A DNA stretch of 64,000 nt from Nocardioides sp. S5 (GCF_017310035.1 NZ_CP022296.1:1674001-1738000), one strand, 5' to 3'; counted from the stretch's first letter, positions 37,263 through 46,716 are shown. The notes: generated by a model from the letters alone, not told the origin. Translations and numbers: made by a program.

Positions 37263-38224
37263 CCGTTGGCCTGCTGGAGCGCCGCGAGGTTCTGCTGCAT
37301 GAGAGCAACGTAGTCGGTGGCGCCGTCACCATCGCCCGGTCCCTCGATCGGGTCGAGGACGGCGGTCTCGACGCCCGTGTCGGAGGCCAGGCTCTCGGCC
37401 ATGGCGAGGGAGGCGAGCCGCTCGGAGAACACGGTGGTGATGCCCTCGCTGGCGATGAGCTCCTCCAGCTCGGCCAGCACGGCGGGGGTGGGCTCGGCGT
37501 CGGGGGTGAGGCCGGCGATCCCCTCGAAGTGCACGCCGTAGCGCTCGAGGTAGCCGAACGCCTCGTGGCTGACCACGACCGTGTCACGCTCGCAGCCTGC
37601 GAGACCCTCGGTGAGCTCGGCGTCCAGGTCCTCGAGCTCGGCGCGCAGCTCCTCGGCGTTCGCCCGGTAGGTCGCCGCGCCGTCGGCGTCGACCTCGGCG
37701 AGGCCCTCCGCGACGGCGTCGGCCATGTCGGCCATCAGGAGCGGGTCCTGCCAGAAGTGCGGGTCGGTGTCGCCGTGGTCGTGGCCGTCGTCCTCGGCGT
37801 GCTCGTCGTCGGACTGCTCCTCGTCGGCGTGCTCGTCCTCGTGGCCTTCGTGCTGCTCCTCGATCGAGCGGAGCTCCACAGCCTCCTCGGCGTCGACGAG
37901 CACGGCGTCCGAGACGTTCTCGACCGCCTCGTCGACCGCGGGCTGGAAGTCGTGCTGGAAGACGACCACGTCGGCCTCGTCGAGGTCTGCCGTCTGGGAG
38001 ATGCCGAGCTCGAGGTCGTGGGGCTCGCCGCCGGGCTGGGTCAGGTTGGTGACCTCCCAGTCGTCGCCCGCCACCCGCTCCGTCACCCAGGCCAGCGGGT
38101 AGAACGCCGCGACGGCCCGACGACCACTGTCGGAGTCGGCGGCGCCTGACTGACCGCACCCGGCAAGGAGGACGGTGGCGGTCAGCGCGCTGGTGAGGGC
38201 GAGGGAGCGGGAGCGGGTCGACAT
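37256..38224 (-). CDS. znuA: Zinc-binding lipoprotein of ABC transporter
   Basis: 322 residues. Lipobox LLAGC (Cys at about 22) anchors the mature protein. FYPLAWVTERVAG, PHDLELG and SHEAFGYLERYG hold the metal-binding His residues, and a His/Asp/Glu-rich loop (residues 125-155) is typical of zinc-specific ZnuA proteins. The start codon overlaps the first Zur-box-like palindrome and no ribosome-binding site is visible, so the mRNA may be leaderless. Confidence 0.93.
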   Translation of the reverse strand: MSTRSRSLALTSALTATVLLAGCGQSGAADSDSGRRAVAAFYPLAWVTERVAGDDWEVTNLTQPGGEPHDLELGISQTADLDEADVVVFQHDFQPAVDEAVENVSDAVLVDAEEAVELRSIEEQHEGHEDEHADEEQSDDEHAEDDGHDHGDTDPHFWQDPLLMADMADAVAEGLAEVDADGAATYRANAEELRAELEDLDAELTEGLAGCERDTVVVSHEAFGYLERYGVHFEGIAGLTPDAEPTPAVLAELEELIASEGITTVFSERLASLAMAESLASDTGVETAVLDPIEGPGDGDGATDYVALMQQNLAALQQANGC

Positions 38225-38260
38225 GAGAACGATTCTCAGTGATGTTGAGAACCATTGTCA
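38224..38260 (-). promoter_or_regulatory. Two Zur-box-like palindromes
   Basis: TGAGAACGATTCTCA (38224-38238) and TGAGAACCATTGTCA (38246-38260) both fit the AT-centred Fur/Zur palindrome TGANAANNATTNTCA. They lie between znuA and the divergent monooxygenase gene; the first overlaps the znuA start codon. Zinc-dependent repression of znuACB-zur, and perhaps of the divergent gene, is likely. Confidence 0.75.
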
Positions 38261-38287
38261 AACTGAGTGGGGTCGTACGCTGACCCG

Positions 38288-38617
38288 GTGCTCGTCGTCA
38301 CCCGCCTCCGTACGCCCCGCCCCGACCCATCCGCCGAGGACGAGCTGCGCCGCGGCCTGTTGCACGCCCTCGGGATCCTCGCGGCCAAGCCCGGCTACGT
38401 CGGGGGAGAGGTCGGTCGCAACGTCGACGACCCGAGCCTGTGGGTGCTCACCACGCGGTGGGAGAACGTCGGCTCCTACCGCCGTGCCCTCGGCTCCTTC
38501 GAGGGGAAGATGCACGTCCAGCCGCTGATGGTCCACGCCCTCGACGAGCCCAGTGCCTACGAGGTCGTCGAGGAGGGGACCGACCTCAATGACGCGCAGC
38601 CGCGGTCGATAGGGTGA
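38288..38617 (+). CDS. Antibiotic biosynthesis monooxygenase (ABM) domain protein
   Basis: 109 residues from a GTG at 38288 preceded at seven bases by TACGCT (38276-38281), a leaderless arrangement; an in-frame GTG at 38267 is less likely. The single ABM ferredoxin-like domain shows the PGYVGGEVGRNVDDPSLWVLTTRWENVGSYRRAL pattern in segments. Such small proteins act on quinone-like or haem substrates, but the function here is unknown. It may share Zur control with znuA. Confidence 0.75.
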   Translation: MLVVTRLRTPRPDPSAEDELRRGLLHALGILAAKPGYVGGEVGRNVDDPSLWVLTTRWENVGSYRRALGSFEGKMHVQPLMVHALDEPSAYEVVEEGTDLNDAQPRSIG

Positions 38618-38671
38618 GTCCTCGCCCGCACGAGCCGGCAGCCAGCCGGCGCGACCCGAAGGAACACCACC

Positions 38672-40072
38672 GTGGCCAAGCCCGCCCCCACCGCCCTGGA
38701 CAACGTCGTCTCCCTCGCCAAGCGAAGGGGTTTCGTCTACCCGTGCGGTGAGATCTACGGCGGCACGAGGTCCGCGTGGGACTACGGCCCGCTGGGCGTG
38801 GAGCTCAAGGAGAACATCAAGCGTCAGTGGTGGAAGTTCATGGTCACCCGTCGCGACGACGTCGTGGGCCTCGACTCCAGCGTCATCCTCCCGACGCGCA
38901 CCTGGGAGGCCTCCGGCCACCTGAGCACCTTCAGCGACCCGCTCGTCGAGTGCCAGTCGTGCCACAAGCGCTTCCGCGAGGACCACCTCCAGGAGGACCA
39001 CGCGGCCAAGAAGGGCATCGACAACCCCGACGACGTCGACGTCAACGAGTCGGTCGCGTGCCCCAACTGCGGCACCCGCAACGCGTGGACCGAGCCGCGC
39101 AACTTCAACATGATGCTCAAGACCTACCTCGGCGTCATCGAGGACGAGTCGGGCCTGCACTACCTGCGCCCGGAGACCGCGCAGGGCATCTTCCTCAACT
39201 TCGCCAACGTCGTCACGAGCAGCCGTCAGAAGCCGCCCTTCGGCATCGCCCAGATGGGCAAGAGCTTCCGCAACGAGATCACCCCCGGCAACTTCATCTT
39301 CCGCACCCGCGAGTTCGAGCAGATGGAGATGGAGTTCTTCGTCAAGCCCGGCGAGGACGACGAGTGGTTCCGCTACTGGATCGAGGAGCGCACCCGCTGG
39401 TACGTCGAGCTCGGCATCAACCCCGACAACCTGCGCCACTACGAGCACCCGACCGAGAAGCTGTCGCACTACTCCAAGGGCACGACCGACATCGAGTACC
39501 GCTTCGGGTTCTCCGGCCGTGACTTCGAGGAGCTCGAGGGCATCGCGAACCGCACCGACTTCGACCTCAAGCAGCACAGCGAGTTCTCCGGCAAGGACCT
39601 GTCCTACTACGACCAGGCCGCCGACGACCGCTACCTGCCCTACGTCATCGAGCCCGCCGCCGGCCTCACCCGCTCGCTGATGGCGTTCCTCATCGACGCC
39701 TACACCGAGGACGAGGCGCCCAACACCAAGGGCGGCGTCGACAAGCGCGTCGTGCTCAAGCTCGACCCGCGCCTGGCGCCGGTCAAGGTCGCCGTCCTGC
39801 CGCTGAGCCGCAACGCCGATCTCTCGCCCAAGGCCAAGGCGCTCGCCGCCGAGCTGCGCGAGAACTGGAACGTCGACTTCGACGACTCCGGTGCCATCGG
39901 TCGTCGCTACCGCCGCCAGGACGAGATCGGCACGCCCTACTGCGTCACGGTCGACTTCGAGACCCTGGACGACAACGCTGTCACGATCCGCGAGCGCGAC
40001 ACCATGGCGCAGGAGCGGGTCAGCCTCGAGGGCATCACGCGTTGGTTCGCCGAGAAGTTCGTCGGCTGCTGA
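38672..40072 (+). CDS. glyS: Glycine--tRNA ligase
   Basis: 466 residues, GTG start with GAAGGA upstream. This is the alpha2-type class II enzyme: YPCGEIYGG, motif 2 [21 protein letters not shown], and motif 3 [14 protein letters not shown] are seen, with a C-terminal anticodon-binding domain ([15 protein letters not shown]). An inserted CxxC pair ([17 protein letters not shown]) is a zinc site of the actinobacterial form. Confidence 0.96.
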   Translation: MAKPAPTALDNVVSLAKRRGFVYPCGEIYGGTRSAWDYGPLGVELKENIKRQWWKFMVTRRDDVVGLDSSVILPTRTWEASGHLSTFSDPLVECQSCHKRFREDHLQEDHAAKKGIDNPDDVDVNESVACPNCGTRNAWTEPRNFNMMLKTYLGVIEDESGLHYLRPETAQGIFLNFANVVTSSRQKPPFGIAQMGKSFRNEITPGNFIFRTREFEQMEMEFFVKPGEDDEWFRYWIEERTRWYVELGINPDNLRHYEHPTEKLSHYSKGTTDIEYRFGFSGRDFEELEGIANRTDFDLKQHSEFSGKDLSYYDQAADDRYLPYVIEPAAGLTRSLMAFLIDAYTEDEAPNTKGGVDKRVVLKLDPRLAPVKVAVLPLSRNADLSPKAKALAAELRENWNVDFDDSGAIGRRYRRQDEIGTPYCVTVDFETLDDNAVTIRERDTMAQERVSLEGITRWFAEKFVGC

Positions 40073-40124
40073 CCGCAGGCCACGCCGTACGCCGAACGCC
40101 CGCGCGGGACATGCCCGGGAGGGC

Positions 40125-40754
40125 ATGATCCGCGGTGTGCGCCCTCTCCTCGTCCAGCGTCTCGGTGCGCTGGTGCTCGTGGCTGGCCTGCTCGGGGCGT
40201 GCACGGACGCCGAGCGCAGCGACCGACCCGACGGCAACGGCAGCACGCCCCTGCTCGGCGTCGACGACCTCGACGCCGGGTTCGTGCCCGGGGCCGCCGC
40301 AGCTGCGCCGCCCAGGACGCTGTCCTTCGGCGCCACCCACGTCGTCGAGATGTACATCGGGGAGGACGCGTCGGCGCCCGTCGCGATCACCGTCAACGCG
40401 ATCCGGCGCGCGGACGTCGCTGCGCTCGCGCGGGTCCGCGCTCGGGGGTCGGGCGTGCCTCCGCACGCCTACTACGTCGATGCCACGCTGACGTTCGAGG
40501 GGCTCGGTGTCATCGAGGCGACGCCGTTCCTCACGCTCGCCGAGGGCTCGCGCGAGCGGAACGTGCACCACTACCGGCTGGAGACGCAGCGACCGTTCCC
40601 CCCGTGCCCCGGGACGGGCGACGGCGTCACCCTCCGGGCAGGAGAGCCGATCGACATCTGCGTGGTCTTCCCCGGCCCCCGCCGCCAACGGGTGCGCGGG
40701 GTGTCGATGCTGGACGAGCTCGGCGTGCCGACGTGGGAGGGAATCGTCTCCTAG
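40125..40754 (+). CDS. Lipoprotein of unknown function
   Basis: 209 residues, ATG at 40125 with GGGAGGG upstream. The signal peptide ends in a lipobox LLGAC (Cys26). The mature protein is beta-rich with two Cys near the C-terminus (FPPCPGTG, IDICVVF). It is followed 18 bases later by a second lipoprotein gene of similar length and style, so the two are probably related exported proteins. Confidence 0.75.
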   Translation: MIRGVRPLLVQRLGALVLVAGLLGACTDAERSDRPDGNGSTPLLGVDDLDAGFVPGAAAAAPPRTLSFGATHVVEMYIGEDASAPVAITVNAIRRADVAALARVRARGSGVPPHAYYVDATLTFEGLGVIEATPFLTLAEGSRERNVHHYRLETQRPFPPCPGTGDGVTLRAGEPIDICVVFPGPRRQRVRGVSMLDELGVPTWEGIVS

Positions 40755-40772
40755 CCGTGTGACGATGGCGCC

Positions 40773-41417
40773 ATGCGACGCATGATCCTCCTGGCGACGG
40801 CTGCCGTGCTGTCGGCGTCGGCATGCTCACCGACGAGCCCGGCGACCCCCGATCCCTCAGCCGCACCTGTCTCCACCGCGGCGGAGGCGGGCACCGACCC
40901 CGGCACGCAGCTGGACTTCGGTGAGCCCGCGACGCTCGTGTGGCAGCCGACTGCCGACCTGACCGGCGAGCTCGAGCTGAGCGTGGAGTCCGTGGTCGGG
41001 CCGCGGGCGTCGGTCTTCGACGGCTGGCTGCGCGACGACACCATGGCCGCCTCGCGCGCCTACTTCCTACGCGTCCGGCTGGCCAACACGGGAGAGTCCG
41101 ACCTCGGGGGCCAGGCGGTCCCGCTCTACCTCCGTGACGATGGTGGCACCCTCGGCGCCCCGTGGACCCTCGGCGGCGACTTCACCGCCTGTCAGAGCGG
41201 CCCGCTCCCCACGCCCTTCGCCGCCGGGGCCGAGGAGGAGATGTGCCTGGTCTACCTGGTTCCTGACCGTGGCCGCATCCGCGACGTCGTCTTCGAGCCC
41301 ACAGAGGGCTACGACCCGATCGTGTGGACCGGTGACGTCGAGGAGCAGGCACGGCCCGGCGCACGGAAGAAGGACGCCGGGAAGAAGGTGAGGGACGAGC
41401 AAGGGCGCGGCGGCTGA
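40773..41417 (+). CDS. Lipoprotein of unknown function
   Basis: 214 residues. Lipobox SASAC (Cys18) is followed by a Pro/Ser/Thr/Ala-rich linker and a beta-sandwich-like domain with FLRVRLANTGESDL, a pattern seen in DUF4352-type extracellular domains, and two Cys (ACQSGP, EMCLVYLVP) in the same places as in the preceding gene. The C-terminus is highly basic. GACGAT six bases ahead of the ATG could be a leaderless -10. Confidence 0.75.
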   Translation: MRRMILLATAAVLSASACSPTSPATPDPSAAPVSTAAEAGTDPGTQLDFGEPATLVWQPTADLTGELELSVESVVGPRASVFDGWLRDDTMAASRAYFLRVRLANTGESDLGGQAVPLYLRDDGGTLGAPWTLGGDFTACQSGPLPTPFAAGAEEEMCLVYLVPDRGRIRDVVFEPTEGYDPIVWTGDVEEQARPGARKKDAGKKVRDEQGRGG

Positions 41418-41454
41418 TTTGGGGTCGCGCCGTGCGCGGTTCGACAATGGAGGC

Positions 41455-42594
41455 ATGAGCGCCGTGCCCACCTCCTTGACGCTGGGTCCGCTGCGCGTCG
41501 AGACCCCGGTCGTGCTGGCCCCGATGGCCGGCATCACCAACGCCGCCTACCGCCGCCTCTGCGCCGAGCAGGGGGCCGGTCTCTACGTCAGCGAGATGAT
41601 CACCAGCCGCGGGCTGGTCGAGGGCGACGAGACCACGCAGAAGATGCTCGTCTTCGACGAGCTCGAGACGGTGCGCTCGGTCCAGCTCTACGGCACCGAC
41701 CCGGTCTACATCGGCAAGGCCGTCGAGATCCTCTGCGCCGACCACGGTGTGGCCCACGTCGACCTCAACTTCGGCTGCCCGGTTCCCAAGGTGACCCGCA
41801 AGGGCGGCGGGGGAGCGCTGCCGTGGAAGCGCGGCCTGCTCGGGGAGATCCTCACCGCCGCGGTCGCCGCCGCAGCGCCGTACGACGTCCCGGTGACGAT
41901 GAAGACCCGCAAGGGCCTCGACGACGACCACCTGACCTACCTCGACGCGGGCCGCATCGCGCAGGAGACCGGCGTCGCCGCCATCGCCCTGCACGGCCGC
42001 ACCGTCCAGCAGGCCTACTCCGGCGAGGCCGACTGGGACGCCATCGCGCGCCTGGTCGACCACGTGGACATCCCCGTCCTCGGCAACGGCGACATCTGGG
42101 AGGCCACCGACGCCCTCCGCATGGTCGAGCAGACCGGTGCCGCAGGTGTGGTCGTCGGCCGCGGCTGCCTGGGCCGGCCGTGGCTGTTCCGCGACCTGGC
42201 CGCTGCCTTCCACGGCGAGGACGTCGCGACGCTGCCCACCCTCGGCGAGGTGCGCACGATGATGCGCCGGCACGCCGAGCTGCTCTCCGAGCACATGGGG
42301 GAGGAGCGTGGCTGCAAGGAGTTCCGCAAGCACGTCACGTGGTACCTCAAGGGGTTCCCGGCCGGGGGCGAGATGCGTCACCAGCTCGCCCTGATCGACT
42401 CGCTGGCCGCCCTCGACGAGCTGCTGGACGGCCTCGACGGCGACGCGCCCTTCCCGGAGCGGGAGCTCGGCACGCCGCGCGGACGGCAGGGAGCGCCGCG
42501 CAAGAAGGTGGTGCTCCCCGAGGGCTGGCTCGACGACACCGACGGCCGCGGTGCGCACCTGCGCGAGGACGCGAACGAGACCACCGGGGGGTGA
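41455..42594 (+). CDS. dusB: tRNA-dihydrouridine synthase
   Basis: 379 residues, ATG at 41455. FMN barrel with LAPMAGITNAAYR at the start, SVQLYGTDP, NFGCPVPKVTRKGGGGALP holding the catalytic Cys, HGRTVQQAYSG and GNGDIWEATDAL. It reduces uridine to dihydrouridine in tRNA D loops. The C-terminal helical domain is complete. GACAAT at 41443-41448 is six bases before the start. Confidence 0.95.
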   Translation: MSAVPTSLTLGPLRVETPVVLAPMAGITNAAYRRLCAEQGAGLYVSEMITSRGLVEGDETTQKMLVFDELETVRSVQLYGTDPVYIGKAVEILCADHGVAHVDLNFGCPVPKVTRKGGGGALPWKRGLLGEILTAAVAAAAPYDVPVTMKTRKGLDDDHLTYLDAGRIAQETGVAAIALHGRTVQQAYSGEADWDAIARLVDHVDIPVLGNGDIWEATDALRMVEQTGAAGVVVGRGCLGRPWLFRDLAAAFHGEDVATLPTLGEVRTMMRRHAELLSEHMGEERGCKEFRKHVTWYLKGFPAGGEMRHQLALIDSLAALDELLDGLDGDAPFPERELGTPRGRQGAPRKKVVLPEGWLDDTDGRGAHLREDANETTGG

Positions 42595-42727
42595 CCCGCG
42601 CCGCGGCGTGGTGCTCGTCGTGCCACGTGATCGGTGTCTCGTGAGCCGGAACACCCCGAATTTTGCTGTGGGAGATTGGGACAGCCACCAAATCCTGTGC
42701 TTCACTCGGTGATCGCGTCGACGTGGG

Positions 42728-42756
42728 CACGAGGTCTTCCCCGGTTTCACCTCGTG
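42728..42756 (+). promoter_or_regulatory. Leader hairpin ahead of the secreted SH3 protein
   Basis: CACGAGGT (42728-42735) and ACCTCGTG (42749-42756) form a perfect 8-bp stem in the 200-base region before the 42800 gene. The cell-wall type of the downstream gene made a cyclic di-AMP riboswitch worth checking, but its conserved blocks were not seen. The role is unknown. Confidence 0.4.
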
Positions 42757-42799
42757 GTTCGGCGCAGTCCCCCGTCAGCAATCGCAAAGGATCAGCGCT

Positions 42800-43759
42800 G
42801 TGGCTCAGCATCGCCACAAGCGGGAAACCCCTGCTAGCAACACCCGTCCGTCCCGCCTCCCACGCTCCGTCCTGGTGTCGGCACCGCTCGCCGTCGTGGC
42901 GACCATGTCCGCCGTGACCATGGGCGTGCTCGCAGCCGAGCCGGAGAGGTCCGACACCAACCTGCTGGCCTCGTCCAGCACGTCGCAGTCGATCTCGAGC
43001 GCCGGCTCCGCCTCGGCGTCCGACATCGGCGTCGGCGCCAGCTCCGGCGGTGCGGCTCCCCGTGGCCGAGACGAGATCGTCTCCCGGTCGCAGATCCGCA
43101 CTGCGGCCAAGGCCGAGGCGGCCGCCCGCAAGGACATCAGCGTCGACCGCCAGGCCCGCCGCCTGGCCAAGAAGGTCGACAACACGCTCTGGACCATCGA
43201 GACCCTCAACCTCTGGGACGGCCCGGGCGAGAAGGCGAAGAAGTTCGGCGTCGTCGACGCGCTCACGAAGGTCTCGGTCACCGGCCGGCGCCAGATGGGC
43301 CGCGCCCAGGTCGTCGTCGACGGCCAGTCGCGCTGGGTCACCGCGGCCTACCTCGCCCAGGAGAAGCCGAAGCCGGAGCCGGAGCCGAAGGAGCCCGCCG
43401 GTCCGAGCCTCGGCGGCGCCTGCGCGAACGGCTCGTCGATCGACGCCGGTCGCGCCTCCCTCTACGAGATCCATGACGCGGTCTGCGCCAACTGGCCGGC
43501 GATCACCAGCTACGGCACGTGGCGCAGCGACGGCGAGCACGGCCAGGGTCGGGCCATCGACATCATGGTCAGCGGCCAGACCGGCTGGGACATCGCCGAG
43601 TTCCTGCGGGCCAACTACGCAGCCCTCGGCATCGAGTACATCATCTACTCCCAGCAGATGTGGTCGGTCGAGCGCAGCGGTGAGGGCTGGCGCGGCATGT
43701 CCGACCGCGGGTCGACCACCGCCAACCACTACGACCACGTGCACGTCACGGTCTACTGA
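42800..43759 (+). CDS. Secreted SH3-domain protein with peptidoglycan-hydrolase-like C-terminus
   Basis: 319 residues, GTG start. A signal/anchor segment at about residues 24-47 is followed by a Ser/Ala-rich stretch, an SH3-like domain (LNLWDGPGEKAKKFGVVDALTKVSVTG in segments, about 135-190), a Pro/Glu/Lys linker and a C-terminal domain with a conserved Cys pair, YGTWRSDGEHGQGRAIDIM and NHYDHVHVTVY. The last motifs resemble ARB_07466-type and M15-like domains with His/Asp zinc ligands. Likely acts on the cell wall. Confidence 0.8.
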   Translation: MAQHRHKRETPASNTRPSRLPRSVLVSAPLAVVATMSAVTMGVLAAEPERSDTNLLASSSTSQSISSAGSASASDIGVGASSGGAAPRGRDEIVSRSQIRTAAKAEAAARKDISVDRQARRLAKKVDNTLWTIETLNLWDGPGEKAKKFGVVDALTKVSVTGRRQMGRAQVVVDGQSRWVTAAYLAQEKPKPEPEPKEPAGPSLGGACANGSSIDAGRASLYEIHDAVCANWPAITSYGTWRSDGEHGQGRAIDIMVSGQTGWDIAEFLRANYAALGIEYIIYSQQMWSVERSGEGWRGMSDRGSTTANHYDHVHVTVY

Positions 43760-43804
43760 CCGCACCGCACCGCACCCGCACCGCACCGCGGACGGCGCAC
43801 GGCC

Positions 43805-44263
43805 TCAGCCGAGGCCGAGCAGCGTCCGCGGTGCCTGCGCGTTCGTGGGATCCACTGCCTGCGCCATGGCGCGAGCGGCCAGGTCGGCGTCGGTGTGGCT
43901 CGGCAGCACCAGCAGCCGCAGCCGGTTGCCCGACGACATCTTCACCACCACCAGATGGGTGTCGTCGTACGCCGACGAAGACGTCTTGACCGGTCCGCGC
44001 GCTGCCCGGACCCGGTGCTGGCTCGGCGCGCCGTCGACCGCGTCCCAGTCCGGGCGCGAGAAGTGCAGCCTCTCGATCTGCCCGACCAGCTGGGGAAAGT
44101 GGTCCACCAGGTCGCACGCCTCGGCCTGGAGGTCGCGCGAGCGCGGCCACCAGGCTCCGTCGACCGGACCTCGCGACGGCAACCTGCTCGCGAGGACGAG
44201 TCGGAGCGGTCCGTTCTCGCCGGGAGCGGCCGCAGGCACCGCGGTTGTCGGTGACGTCGTCAT
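43805..44263 (-). CDS. DUF5994-type protein
   Basis: 152 residues, ATG at 44263. The segment RLVLASRLPSRGPVDGAWWPRSRDL and the later RLHFSRPDWD and VKMSSGNRLRLLVLP match the small actinobacterial DUF5994 family as recalled. No membrane segment. It faces the SH3 protein gene tail to tail and is divergent from dgt. Function unknown. Confidence 0.65.
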   Translation of the reverse strand: MTTSPTTAVPAAAPGENGPLRLVLASRLPSRGPVDGAWWPRSRDLQAEACDLVDHFPQLVGQIERLHFSRPDWDAVDGAPSQHRVRAARGPVKTSSSAYDDTHLVVVKMSSGNRLRLLVLPSHTDADLAARAMAQAVDPTNAQAPRTLLGLG

Positions 44264-44388
44264 GACGCCCACCCTTCCGTCCTGCCCTCGCGGACTCGAC
44301 GAGCCCGGCTCGGCAGGTGGGTCGGTGCCAGCCTACGCCCGCGACCGGCCGCGGGTGCGTCGGTGGCGCTCGCTAGGCTGGGCGGCCG

Positions 44389-45660
44389 ATGAGCATCGAG
44401 GACCTGTACGACGACGCGGCGCGCGAGCGCATCGTCGCCGAGCCCCCCAAGAGGGTGGACGCGCCCGTGCGGCTCGCGTTCGAGCGCGACCGGGCGCGCG
44501 TGGTCCACGCGGCGGCGTCGCGCCGGCTGGCGGCCAAGACGCAGGTGGTCGGCCCGCAGACCGACGACTTCGTCCGCAACCGGCTCACCCACAGCCTCGA
44601 GGTCGCCCAGGTCGCCCGCGACCTCGCCCGCGCCCTCGGCACCCACCCGGACCTCACGGAGACCGCCGCGCTGGCCCACGACATGGGCCATCCGCCGTTC
44701 GGCCACAACGGTGAGCGGGTGCTGGCCGAGCTGAGCGCGGAGTGCGGCGGCTTCGAGGGCAATGCCCAGACGCTGCGCCTGCTGACCCGGCTGGAGTCGA
44801 AGACCTTCGACGCCGAGGGGCGCTCAGTGGGCCTCAACCTCACCCGGGCCACGCTCGACGCCTGCACGAAGTATCCCTGGTCCCGCGACGCCGCCACGGG
44901 CCCGCACGGGGTGCATGCCGACGGCACGCCGCGGGTGGTGGTGAAGTTCGGCGTCTACCACGACGACCGCCCCGTCTTCGACTGGCTGCGCACCGGGGTC
45001 GAGGGTCGCCGGCGCTGCCTCGAGGCCCAGGTCATGGACCTCGCCGACGACGTCGCCTACTCCGTGCACGACGTGGAGGACGGGATCGTCGCGGGCCGTC
45101 TCGACCTCACCAGGCTCGACCGTGACGCCCTCTGGGAGACCGTGCGGTCGTGGTACCTCCCCGGCCTCGACGACGACGCGCTCGACGCGGCCCTCGCCGA
45201 CCTGCGGTCCGTGGCGAGCTGGCCGGAGGCGCCGTACGACGGCAGCCGGCGCAGCCTGGCCGCGATCAAGAACCTCACCAGCGACCTCGTCGGCCGCTTC
45301 TGCGGCAGCGTGCAGGAGGCCACGCTGGCCGCCTCGGACGGAGCGCCGCCGGTGCGCCACCGCGCCGACCTGGTCGTCCCGTCCCGCACGGAGGCCGAGA
45401 TCGGGGTGCTCAAGGGCATCGCCGCCCACTACGTGATGCAGGCCGACGACCGGGTGAGCCTGATGCAGCGCCAGCGTGAGCTGGTGGCCGAGCTCGTCGA
45501 GGGGATGTGGGAGCGCGGGGTCGACGCGCTCGACCCGGTCTTCGTCGACGACTGGCAGCAGGCCGATGACGACGCGGCACGTCGCCGCGTCGTCATCGAC
45601 CAGGTTGCCTCGCTCACCGACGCGAGCGCGATCGCGCGTCACGCCGGGCTGGGCGGCTGA
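44389..45660 (+). CDS. dgt: Deoxyguanosinetriphosphate triphosphohydrolase-like protein
   Basis: 423 residues. The HD-domain metal ligands are visible in RLTHSLEVAQVARDLA, LAHDMGHPPFGHNGE and MDLADDVAYSVHDVEDG. The family hydrolyses dNTPs to nucleosides and tripolyphosphate and so adjusts dNTP pools. TAGGCT at 44374-44379 lies nine bases before the ATG, so the message is likely leaderless. dgt followed by dnaG is a usual actinobacterial order. Confidence 0.93.
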   Translation: MSIEDLYDDAARERIVAEPPKRVDAPVRLAFERDRARVVHAAASRRLAAKTQVVGPQTDDFVRNRLTHSLEVAQVARDLARALGTHPDLTETAALAHDMGHPPFGHNGERVLAELSAECGGFEGNAQTLRLLTRLESKTFDAEGRSVGLNLTRATLDACTKYPWSRDAATGPHGVHADGTPRVVVKFGVYHDDRPVFDWLRTGVEGRRRCLEAQVMDLADDVAYSVHDVEDGIVAGRLDLTRLDRDALWETVRSWYLPGLDDDALDAALADLRSVASWPEAPYDGSRRSLAAIKNLTSDLVGRFCGSVQEATLAASDGAPPVRHRADLVVPSRTEAEIGVLKGIAAHYVMQADDRVSLMQRQRELVAELVEGMWERGVDALDPVFVDDWQQADDDAARRRVVIDQVASLTDASAIARHAGLGG

Positions 45661-45675
45661 CGCCACCCACGGCCC

Positions 45676-46035
45676 TTACGGCAGGTCGCCCTGCGGGTAG
45701 GGGTTGTCCTGGCGCGCGGTGCTCTCGGGGTGCAGCTGGTCCTCGAGGTCCGAGCGGTGTCCGCCGTTGCCCGACGGCGTCACCTTGTCGGCGGCCGCGC
45801 TGGCAGCACCGGACGCGGCACCGGCCGCCGTACCGGCTGCGGAGACGACCGCGTCCTTGACGCCGGGCGCCTTCTCCTTGGCGAGGTCGGCCGCCTGCGT
45901 GGCCTTCTCCTGGACCCGCGGGTCGTCCTTGACCCGGGTCGCGGTCCGCTTGATCTGGTCGTACCTCTCCCGTCCGGCGCGGGCGCCGAGCACGTAGCCG
46001 ACACCTCCGGCGATGAGCAGCATGAGCTTCTTCAT
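45676..46035 (-). CDS. YtxH-like small membrane-anchored protein
   Basis: 119 residues with AAGGAAG upstream. A single N-terminal hydrophobic helix with GGVGYVLGARAGRERYDQI, followed by Ala/Lys-rich repeats typical of YtxH proteins and a polar tail. Probably an envelope-stress-type structural protein. It is the last gene of a three-gene minus-strand set with a DUF3618 protein and a phage-holin-family protein. Confidence 0.75.
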   Translation of the reverse strand: MKKLMLLIAGGVGYVLGARAGRERYDQIKRTATRVKDDPRVQEKATQAADLAKEKAPGVKDAVVSAAGTAAGAASGAASAAADKVTPSGNGGHRSDLEDQLHPESTARQDNPYPQGDLP

Positions 46036-46064
46036 GGTGGTTCTTCCTTCCCTGGAACGAGTGG

Positions 46065-46316
46065 TCAGTGAGTGCGGCGACGGCGCCAGAGCAGCAGCAC
46101 GACGGCCATCGCCACGAGCGAGCCCGCGGCGCCGAGCACCTCGGGGCGCGGGCTGCCGGAGGCGGTGGTGGTGGAGTCCCGGAGGTCCGCGACCTTCTGC
46201 CGGGCCCGGGACTTCACGTCCAGCTTGGCGGCGAGCTCGTCGACGGTGCCGGCGAGCTGCGCGCGCTGGAGCTCGATCTCGGCCTCGATCTGCTCGGGTG
46301 TGCGGGTGTCAGCCAT
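46065..46316 (-). CDS. DUF3618 membrane protein
   Basis: 83 residues. RTPEQIEAEIELQRAQLAGTVDELAAKL is split here as the DUF3618 helical core, followed by one C-terminal transmembrane helix and an Arg-rich end. It overlaps the next gene upstream by eight bases, so the two are co-translated. Function unknown. Confidence 0.8.
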   Translation of the reverse strand: MADTRTPEQIEAEIELQRAQLAGTVDELAAKLDVKSRARQKVADLRDSTTTASGSPRPEVLGAAGSLVAMAVVLLLWRRRRTH

Positions 46317-46716
46317 GGTGGTCTCCCTTGACGGTCGCGATGTCGTCCTTGATGCCCCGGATCGCCTTCTCAGGCGCTGCGGGCGTGGCCTCGGAGACCT
46401 TGTTCTTCCCCGCGAGTCCGGCCACGGCCGCTCCGGCGAGCAGCACCAGTGCGACGATCAGGGCTGCGAGCCACGCGTCGACGACGTTGGCCAGGCCCAG
46501 GACGGCCGTCGCGACCAGCGTGCCGAGGCCGAGGAAGGCCAGCAGCCCGGCCACGCTGAACATGCCGATCCCGACGCCGGCCCGTTTCCCCTTCTGCGCG
46601 ACCTCGGCCTGCGCGAGACGGATCTCCGAGCGGACCAGGTCGGGGATCTGCTGGGACAGCTGGTGGACGAGGGCACCGAGGGTCTGACTCTCCGGCGCTC
46701 CGTGCTGTTGAGTCAT
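46309..46716 (-). CDS. Phage holin family / DUF1469 membrane protein
   Basis: 135 residues, ATG at 46716. An amphipathic N-terminal helix with LVRSEIRLAQAEVAQKGKRAG is followed by two transmembrane segments, the layout of the actinobacterial putative actinobacterial holin-X family. Despite the name these are usually chromosomal membrane proteins. First gene of the set with DUF3618 and YtxH-like proteins. Confidence 0.8.
   Translation of the reverse strand: MTQQHGAPESQTLGALVHQLSQQIPDLVRSEIRLAQAEVAQKGKRAGVGIGMFSVAGLLAFLGLGTLVATAVLGLANVVDAWLAALIVALVLLAGAAVAGLAGKNKVSEATPAAPEKAIRGIKDDIATVKGDHHG

Noticed and set aside
38258..40396. 712-codon minus-strand frame opposite glyS
   Set aside because: Shadow of glyS with repetitive low-complexity sequence and no start site.
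41182..42750. 522-codon minus-strand frame opposite dusB
   Set aside because: Shadow frame with no motif; dusB is well supported.
42595..42799. Cyclic di-AMP (ydaO-type) riboswitch ahead of the secreted SH3 protein
   Set aside because: The setting is right but the conserved blocks of that riboswitch could not be found; only an 8-bp hairpin is present.
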